This document shows positions 13,981 to 18,470 of a stretch of 18,470 nt of DNA, one piece after another. The position numbers were made by a program, and so were the translations under genes. This DNA comes from JBDKTH01 sp964558295 (GTDB lineage Bacteria > Planctomycetota > Planctomycetia > Pirellulales > Thermoguttaceae). Each line of letters starts with the position of its first letter. Position 1 is the stretch's first letter. The stretch is from positions 1 through 18,470 of the forward strand of contig CAZLDQ010000116.1 in assembly GCA_964558295.1 (NCBI GenBank), in the 5' to 3' direction. Below the pieces are notes generated by a model. It saw nothing but the letters and a program-made list of their open reading frames with translations, did not search any database and was not told where the DNA came from.

Positions 13981-14811
13981 ATGCTTGCTCGCGCTGCAAC
14001 TTGGTGGACAATCCTGAGGATCAGCATTGAAGAACGGCTGGTCTACCGGGGAGACTTTGCGCTGGGCACGTTGATGCGGTTGTTGCCGATCGTAACCCAA
14101 ATCTTCCTTTGGGGAGCGGTATTCGCCGGGTTAAATGCCTCGGGCGAGGGAAATGGCCAGATCGCTGGGTACAGCTATCATGACTTCATCGCCTACTATC
14201 TGCTGACGATGATCAGCCGGGCCTTTTCGAGCATGCCGGGGCTGGCGTCGGGCATCGCCCGGGATGTGCGCGAGGGGACGATCAAGAAGTATCTGATCCA
14301 ACCGATCGACATGCTCAGTTTCCTCTTGCTCTATCGGCTGGCCCATAAGCTGGTCTATTACCTGATTGCCGCGACACCGTTTGCCCTGGTCTTCTACCTG
14401 TGCCGCGACTACTTCCCCGGCTGGCCCGACGGCCTCACGATGCTCGCCTACCTCGCCGCGTTGGCCATGGCGTTCCTGCTCGGTTTCTTTCTGGACGCAA
14501 CGATCGGGATGATCGGTTTCTGGTTCTTGGAAGTCAGCTCACTTCTATTCGTCTACATGCTGTTCAACTTCTTCTTCTCCGGCCACATGTTTCCCATCGA
14601 CATGCTTCCGGGAATTTGGGGCGGACTGGTGCGGATGATCCCCTTACAGTACCTAGCCTACTTCCCTGCCGCAGTGTTTTTGGGCAAGGTCACCGGTCGG
14701 GAACTGGTTTGGGGCCTAGTGATTGAGTTCCTTTGGGTTGTGTTCTTCATAGTCGCCAGCCGGGTGGCGTTTCAGCGGGGCATGCAGCGCTATAGCGGCT
14801 ACGGAGGTTAA
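13981..14811 (+). CDS. ABC-2 exporter permease 1 (COG4587 type)
   Basis: This 276-residue membrane protein has about six hydrophobic helices. It shows the pattern of ABC-2 permeases of this set: an N-terminal amphipathic stretch 'WWTILRISIEERLVYRGDFALGTLMRLLP', then 'IARDVREGTIKKYLIQPID' (residues about 91-110), the loop thought to contact the ATPase, and a C-terminal 'FFFSGHMFPIDMLP'. It forms the translocation path with the next protein. Translation starts at ATG 13981, immediately after the heptad spacer; no clear Shine-Dalgarno sequence is visible. The stop is 3 bases before the next start. The name COG4587 is from recognition of the family's three-gene layout and not from a search. Confidence 0.9.
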   Translation: MLARAATWWTILRISIEERLVYRGDFALGTLMRLLPIVTQIFLWGAVFAGLNASGEGNGQIAGYSYHDFIAYYLLTMISRAFSSMPGLASGIARDVREGTIKKYLIQPIDMLSFLLLYRLAHKLVYYLIAATPFALVFYLCRDYFPGWPDGLTMLAYLAALAMAFLLGFFLDATIGMIGFWFLEVSSLLFVYMLFNFFFSGHMFPIDMLPGIWGGLVRMIPLQYLAYFPAAVFLGKVTGRELVWGLVIEFLWVVFFIVASRVAFQRGMQRYSGYGG

Positions 14812-14814
14812 ACG

Positions 14815-15651
14815 GTGAGCGATCGACCAGCCTACCTCCGCGTCTTTTTGACCTTCGCCCGCAACAGTCTGGTGCGAGACATGACCTTCCGGGTCAATTT
14901 CCTCATCGACACAATTTCGTCGATGTCCTGGGTGTTCATGAACCTGGGGTTCTACATTCTGGTTTTCGAGTACACGCCGATGATCGGCGATCAAACAGGT
15001 TGGGGAAAGCACGAGTTCTTCCTTTTCCTGTCAACCACGCTCTTGATCAACAGCCTCGTACAGGCCTTCTTCATGACCAACGCGGACGAATTTGGCGAGT
15101 TGATCCGTACCGGAAACCTCGACTTCGCGCTGCTCAAACCGATGGATACGCAGTTTCTCGTGTCGCTCCGGCGGATCGAGTGGTCGTCCTTGGGGAATTG
15201 TTTGGTAGGACTGGCGCTGATGGGCTATTCCCTCTGGCGACTAGGCCATGTCCCTGGTCTGATCGAGATCCTTCTCTATCCGTTCTACCTGGCCTGCGGC
15301 GTGGCGATCCTCTATAGCCTGATGTTCACCATGGCGGCCACCAGTGTCTGGCTGGGGCGAAACCAGACGCTATTTGATTTCTGGTTCTACATCACCAATT
15401 TCTCCCGCTATCCGATGGAAATCTACGACGGTCCGTTCGGTCGGATCCTTCGATGGTTCTTCACATTCATCATCCCGGTGCTTGTGGTGGTCAACGTTCC
15501 CGCCCGGCTGTTGGTCCGCCCGTTCAATCCACAGTCTCAAAGTGACTGGCTCCTGCCGGTATTTGCCATATTCGCCACGATCCTTAGCCTGACGATCTCC
15601 CGCAAGGTTTTCAACTGGGCTCTGCTCAGTTATCGCAGCGCCAGCAGTTGA
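14815..15651 (+). CDS. ABC-2 exporter permease 2 (DUF990/COG3694 type)
   Basis: This 278-residue membrane protein has about six helices and is the partner of the preceding permease. Typical elements are 'NSLVRDMTFRVNFLIDTISSM' near the N-terminus and 'FGELIRTGNLDFALLKPMDTQFLVSLR' (about residues 92-118), equivalent to the ATPase-contact loop of its partner. The segment 'FDFWFYITNFSRYPMEIY' (about 188-205) is also characteristic of the family. It starts with GTG 14815, with GGAGG 7 bases upstream inside the end of permease 1. The 28 bases to the next gene hold no terminator, so the isomerase gene may be in the same operon. Confidence 0.9.
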   Translation: MSDRPAYLRVFLTFARNSLVRDMTFRVNFLIDTISSMSWVFMNLGFYILVFEYTPMIGDQTGWGKHEFFLFLSTTLLINSLVQAFFMTNADEFGELIRTGNLDFALLKPMDTQFLVSLRRIEWSSLGNCLVGLALMGYSLWRLGHVPGLIEILLYPFYLACGVAILYSLMFTMAATSVWLGRNQTLFDFWFYITNFSRYPMEIYDGPFGRILRWFFTFIIPVLVVVNVPARLLVRPFNPQSQSDWLLPVFAIFATILSLTISRKVFNWALLSYRSASS

Positions 15652-15679
15652 TTGCCCATTTCTTTGCTTTGCACTAGCC

Positions 15680-16531
15680 ATGAGACTCGCCTTCAGTTCC
15701 AATGCGTACATGCGGTTTTCGGTCGAAGAGACCATCGAACGAATCGCCGCCCTCGGTTATGCGGGACTTGAACTTCTGGCCGACGTGCCTCACGCCTGGC
15801 CGGCCGGGCTGCTCGAGGAGCGGAAGCGGTCCATCCGCAACACTCTGGCACAGCACAACCTGAAAATCGCCAACCTCAACGCCTTTATGATGAACGCCGT
15901 GGCCGATCCACGACAACCCTATTGGCATCCTTCTTGGATTGAGCCCGATCCACATTACCGGGCAATCCGTCGCGAGCACACGAAGCGAGCGTTGGCGCTA
16001 GCGGCGGAGTTGGACGCTCCGAGCATCCAGACCGAGCCGGGTGGACCGCTGCCCCCGGGCGAATCATGGGAGAGTGCGGCGAAGGTCTTCTATGACGAGT
16101 TCATGCCATGTGTTGAAGTAGCCGAAAGCCGCCAGGTGATGCTCCTGATCGAGCCAGAACCGGGACTGTTGATCGAGACCTTCCCGCAGTACTTGGAGTT
16201 CATCGAGCGGATCCAATCCCCCTGGGTCGGCCTGAATTTTGACATTGGACACGCCTATTGTGTGGGTCATGATCTGACCGAGTGGATTCCCAAGATGGCC
16301 TCGCACACGAAGCATTACCATATCGAGGACATCCCGCTTAGCCGCGAACACCGGCACATGATTCCCGGCCACGGGGCGATCGATTTTGCGGCAACCTTGC
16401 GGGCCATTGCCGCAACCGGCTACGACGGGTGGGTGACAGTGGAACTATACCCGTACATTGAGAACCCCGATGAGGCCGGGCAGGAAGCAAGAGAATATCT
16501 CACACCCCTCCTGATGGAGTTGAACAGGTAG
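15680..16531 (+). CDS. Sugar phosphate isomerase/epimerase-like TIM-barrel protein (ebo-type cluster)
   Basis: This 283-residue protein has the xylose-isomerase-like TIM-barrel pattern. Likely metal ligands are Glu158 ('LIEPEPG'), Asp188 and His191 ('NFDIGHAYC'), His214 ('HYHIEDI') and Glu255 ('VTVELYPY'). The N-terminus 'MRLAFSSNAYMRFSVEETIERIAALGYAGLEL' fits strand 1 and helix 1 of the barrel. It is probably cytoplasmic and metal-dependent; the substrate is unknown. It is followed 4 bases after its stop by the UbiA-like gene and then by a second barrel protein, an arrangement I associate with ebo/edb clusters. The start at ATG 15680 lacks a strong ribosome binding site. A role in metabolite export is inferred from context only. 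Confidence 0.88.
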   Translation: MRLAFSSNAYMRFSVEETIERIAALGYAGLELLADVPHAWPAGLLEERKRSIRNTLAQHNLKIANLNAFMMNAVADPRQPYWHPSWIEPDPHYRAIRREHTKRALALAAELDAPSIQTEPGGPLPPGESWESAAKVFYDEFMPCVEVAESRQVMLLIEPEPGLLIETFPQYLEFIERIQSPWVGLNFDIGHAYCVGHDLTEWIPKMASHTKHYHIEDIPLSREHRHMIPGHGAIDFAATLRAIAATGYDGWVTVELYPYIENPDEAGQEAREYLTPLLMELNR

Positions 16532-16535
16532 ATAC

Positions 16536-17483
16536 TTGGACGAACCACCGAAGCCCCTTCCGAAGCAATCGACATTCGTCGCCTATTGCCAACTCGTACG
16601 ATTGCCGAACGTGTTCATGGCGATCACCGACGTGGTCATGGGCTACCTCTTCACCCATGCGATCCTTGAACCGGGCGACGGTCCACTCCTGGGGTTGCTG
16701 GTAATCATCTCGGCCTTGCTCTATATGGCGGGGATGGTACTCAACGACGTGTTCGACGCCGAGAACGACGCTCAGGAACGTCCCCAACGGCCGATCCCGT
16801 CCGGCCGGGTCTCACTGTCGACTGCCCGGTCCGTCGGTTGGCAGATGCTCGCAATCGCGGTTATCGCCGGGTGGCTACTCAGCATTCGAGTGGGAGATCT
16901 GCGTCCGGCGGTCGTCGCTACCGTACTGACCGGCTGCGTGTTCCTGTACGACGGTTTGCTGAAACGAACGCCGGTCGGCCCCCTGGCCATGGGCGTCTGC
17001 CGAATGCTCAATGTGCTGCTGGGCATGAGTCTAGCCGAAGGCCCCTGGCAGGGCGAACACTGGCTCGTCGCGGTGGCCATCGGTGTCTACATCGCCGGTG
17101 TGACTTGGTTTTCCCGAGGGGAAGCGGGCCGAAGTCATCGTGGTTACCTAATCGTCGGAATGTTCATGATTCTACTGGGCGTCGGGCTGTTGAGCCTCCT
17201 GCCCGGCTGGTCCGAACGACTCAAGCCGCTGCTTGAACAGCAGCCCACCCGCTGGGTCCTTCTGATGGCCGTTTTCGCGATGGTAATCGGTTTGCGCTGC
17301 CTCTGGGCGATTGCAGAGCCGACTTCGCGCCGCGTGCAGATCGTGGTGCGGCAGTCGTTGCTGTCGTTAGTGGTCCTCAACGCAGCCGTCTGCTTTGCCG
17401 TGGCCGGCCCACTCGGCGCCCTAGCCGTTTTGACACTCCTGATTCCCGCCTCCTGGTTGGGAAGTTGGTTCTATTCGACCTGA
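16536..17483 (+). CDS. UbiA-like prenyltransferase family protein, EboC-like
   Basis: This 315-residue membrane protein has about eight or nine helices. It shows the first UbiA motif, 'NDVFDAENDAQERPQRPIPSG' (residues about 70-90; NDxxD plus the following Arg/Pro block), which in active enzymes binds Mg2+ and prenyl diphosphate. The second Asp-rich motif is not recognisable: the corresponding region reads 'VTWFSRGEAGRSHR' (189-202). That fits the EboC subgroup, found in clusters with TIM-barrel proteins, whose chemistry is unproven. It starts with TTG 16536, 4 bases after the preceding stop; a GGAG lies 16 bases upstream, so the start is moderately sure. The next gene's ATG is 5 bases after its stop, making all three one operon. 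Confidence 0.85.
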   Translation: MDEPPKPLPKQSTFVAYCQLVRLPNVFMAITDVVMGYLFTHAILEPGDGPLLGLLVIISALLYMAGMVLNDVFDAENDAQERPQRPIPSGRVSLSTARSVGWQMLAIAVIAGWLLSIRVGDLRPAVVATVLTGCVFLYDGLLKRTPVGPLAMGVCRMLNVLLGMSLAEGPWQGEHWLVAVAIGVYIAGVTWFSRGEAGRSHRGYLIVGMFMILLGVGLLSLLPGWSERLKPLLEQQPTRWVLLMAVFAMVIGLRCLWAIAEPTSRRVQIVVRQSLLSLVVLNAAVCFAVAGPLGALAVLTLLIPASWLGSWFYST

Positions 17484-17488
17484 CGCCT

Positions 17489-18313
17489 ATGTTTCTCGGC
17501 TACAACACTAACGGCATGGCCCATCACCGGCTGTTTGACGCCATCGAACTGCTGGCCGAACTTGGCTACAAGGGGGTGGCCATTACGATCGATCATGGCG
17601 TCCTTTCGCCCAACGATGTACAGCTTCCCCGGCAACTCGAGTCACTGCGGGAACTACTGGAAAAGTACCACATGCGCAGTGTGATTGAAACGGGGGCAAG
17701 ATTCCTCCTCGATCCACGACAAAAGCACGAGCCGACGCTGGTTTCCCCCGATCCGGCCGCACGGGCAAGGCGTGTGGCGTTCTACAAGCATGCGATCCAT
17801 TGTGCCGCCGCCTTGGGAAGCGATTGCGTCTCACTCTGGTCGGGCGTTGTCCACGACCAAGCCCCTCGTAGCGAAGCAATGACACGTCTGGTCCACGGCC
17901 TTCGCGAAGTGCTCAATGATGCGACGGGGCAGGGGATCACCATTGGGTTTGAACCCGAACCAGGAATGCTGATCGATTCGATGGCCCGTTACGCAGAGCT
18001 TCTTGAGCACCTTGACGGCCCCACCCTCGGCCTGACACTTGATATCGGCCATCTCCAGTGCCAACAGGAAACGCCCATCGCCGACTATATCCATGCTTGG
18101 GCGTCGCGGCTGGTCAATGTGCACCTCGAGGACATGCGTACCGGCGTCCACGAGCACTTGATGTTCGGTGAAGGCGAGATCGACTTTCCGGCCGTATTCC
18201 GGGCGCTGGCCGAGGTGGGATATCAGCGGGGAGTCTATGTGGAGCTCAGTCGTCACAGCCACGATGCGCCAAATGCCGCTCGCCGGGCCATGGAATTCTT
18301 AACAGCCCGTTGA
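17489..18313 (+). CDS. TIM-barrel isomerase-like protein following UbiA (EboE-like role possible)
   Basis: This 274-residue protein has the same metal-ligand pattern as the first barrel protein: Glu155 ('TIGFEPEPGM'), Asp185 and His188 ('LTLDIGHLQC'), His212 ('VHLEDMRTGVHEH') and Glu252 ('YVELSRHSHDA'). It begins 'MFLGYNTNGMAHHRLFDAIELLAELGYKGVAI', typical of this subfamily. I chose ATG 17489 over the in-frame TTG at 17465, which lies inside the UbiA gene. The two barrel genes are clearly related but not close copies, so they likely have different substrates. It may correspond to EboE, but it is shorter than the roughly 390 residues I associate with that protein, so the equivalence is uncertain. 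Confidence 0.87.
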   Translation: MFLGYNTNGMAHHRLFDAIELLAELGYKGVAITIDHGVLSPNDVQLPRQLESLRELLEKYHMRSVIETGARFLLDPRQKHEPTLVSPDPAARARRVAFYKHAIHCAAALGSDCVSLWSGVVHDQAPRSEAMTRLVHGLREVLNDATGQGITIGFEPEPGMLIDSMARYAELLEHLDGPTLGLTLDIGHLQCQQETPIADYIHAWASRLVNVHLEDMRTGVHEHLMFGEGEIDFPAVFRALAEVGYQRGVYVELSRHSHDAPNAARRAMEFLTAR

Positions 18314-18470
18314 ACAAGTCACTTTCGGCCAGACGAGTTGTCCAAGGGGCGAGTTTTGGCCGGCGAGGGGGAACGTCGTGAAGGGGGCGAGGTTTGGGCT
18401 CGTGAAGGTAGCGGTCGCCTTCAGGAGCCACATCGTGGCAAATGGGGCAAAACGCAAGCTGTCGGCAAGC
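18246..18470 (-). CDS. Possible Cys-rich protein, C-terminal part, cut by the window edge
   Basis: On the minus strand an open frame enters at the right edge and ends at 18246. It begins inside the window with 'CRQLAFCPICHDVAPEGDRY', a CxxC zinc-ribbon-like motif, and continues with a proline/arginine-rich stretch. It would overlap the 3' end of the upstream barrel gene by 68 bases in convergent orientation. Only the last ~74 codons are visible, so the family is not recognisable. It may also be chance; the bases 18314-18470 would otherwise be empty. Confidence 0.25.
   Translation of the reverse strand, partial: ACRQLAFCPICHDVAPEGDRYLHEPKPRPLHDVPPRRPKLAPWTTRLAESDLFNGLLRIPWPGERHLAHRGCDD

Noticed and set aside
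13621..14100. Minus-strand frame across the heptad spacer
   Set aside because: Its product repeats MQNAE/FCIH-like strings that come directly from the 7-base repeat, a known source of spurious proteins.

Overview
The window reads as chromosomal core DNA of a GC-rich bacterium, most likely a planctomycete of the Pirellulales type. That assignment is an inference from gene content: a DUF4912 protein, a cytochrome b fused to c-type heme domains, a UVR-motif protein of unknown role, and a heptad 'GAATGCA' spacer repeat. No rRNA or other marker gene is present to prove it. Non-ATG starts are common (GTG for atpE, the DUF4912 gene, ribF and one permease; TTG for nrnA and the UbiA-like gene). No phage, insertion sequence, CRISPR array, rRNA or tRNA was found.

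Minus strand, 1-4918: an F-type ATP synthase operon in the order atpQ/AtpI-type small protein, atpI-like, atpB (a), atpE (c), atpF (b), atpH (delta), atpA (alpha), and the first 27 codons of atpG (gamma). Beta and epsilon would lie beyond the left edge. A clear sigma-70-type promoter (TTGACA, 17 bases, TAGATT) sits about 100 bases ahead of the first gene. Both the c and b subunits carry N-terminal signal-like segments. The c subunit lacks the glutamine and serine of Na+-binding rings, so proton coupling is predicted.

Plus strand, 5768-10084: a SAP/Rho-N plus DUF4912 protein with a promoter about 360 bases upstream, a UVR-motif protein, ribF (FMN/FAD synthesis), and nrnA (nanoRNA/pAp phosphatase). 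The ribF and nrnA genes are 11 bases apart.

Plus strand, 10228-12629: a Rieske protein and a cytochrome b overlapping by ATGA. They form a compact bc-type quinol oxidase module. The cytochrome b polypeptide contains both the b6-like and subunit-IV-like halves and two C-terminal CxxCH heme c domains. The second heme ligand of helix B is Tyr100 instead of His, and the Qo motif is PEWS. This is the most unusual feature of the window.

Plus strand, 12823-15651: a three-gene ABC-2 exporter (ATPase plus two permeases of the COG4586/4587/3694 type). The first two genes are separated by an inverted heptad-repeat spacer.

Plus strand, 15680-18313: a TIM-barrel isomerase-like protein, a UbiA-like membrane protein resembling EboC, and a second TIM-barrel protein, tightly packed. 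The set resembles part of an ebo/edb metabolite-export cluster. A possible Cys-rich reading frame enters from the right edge on the minus strand.
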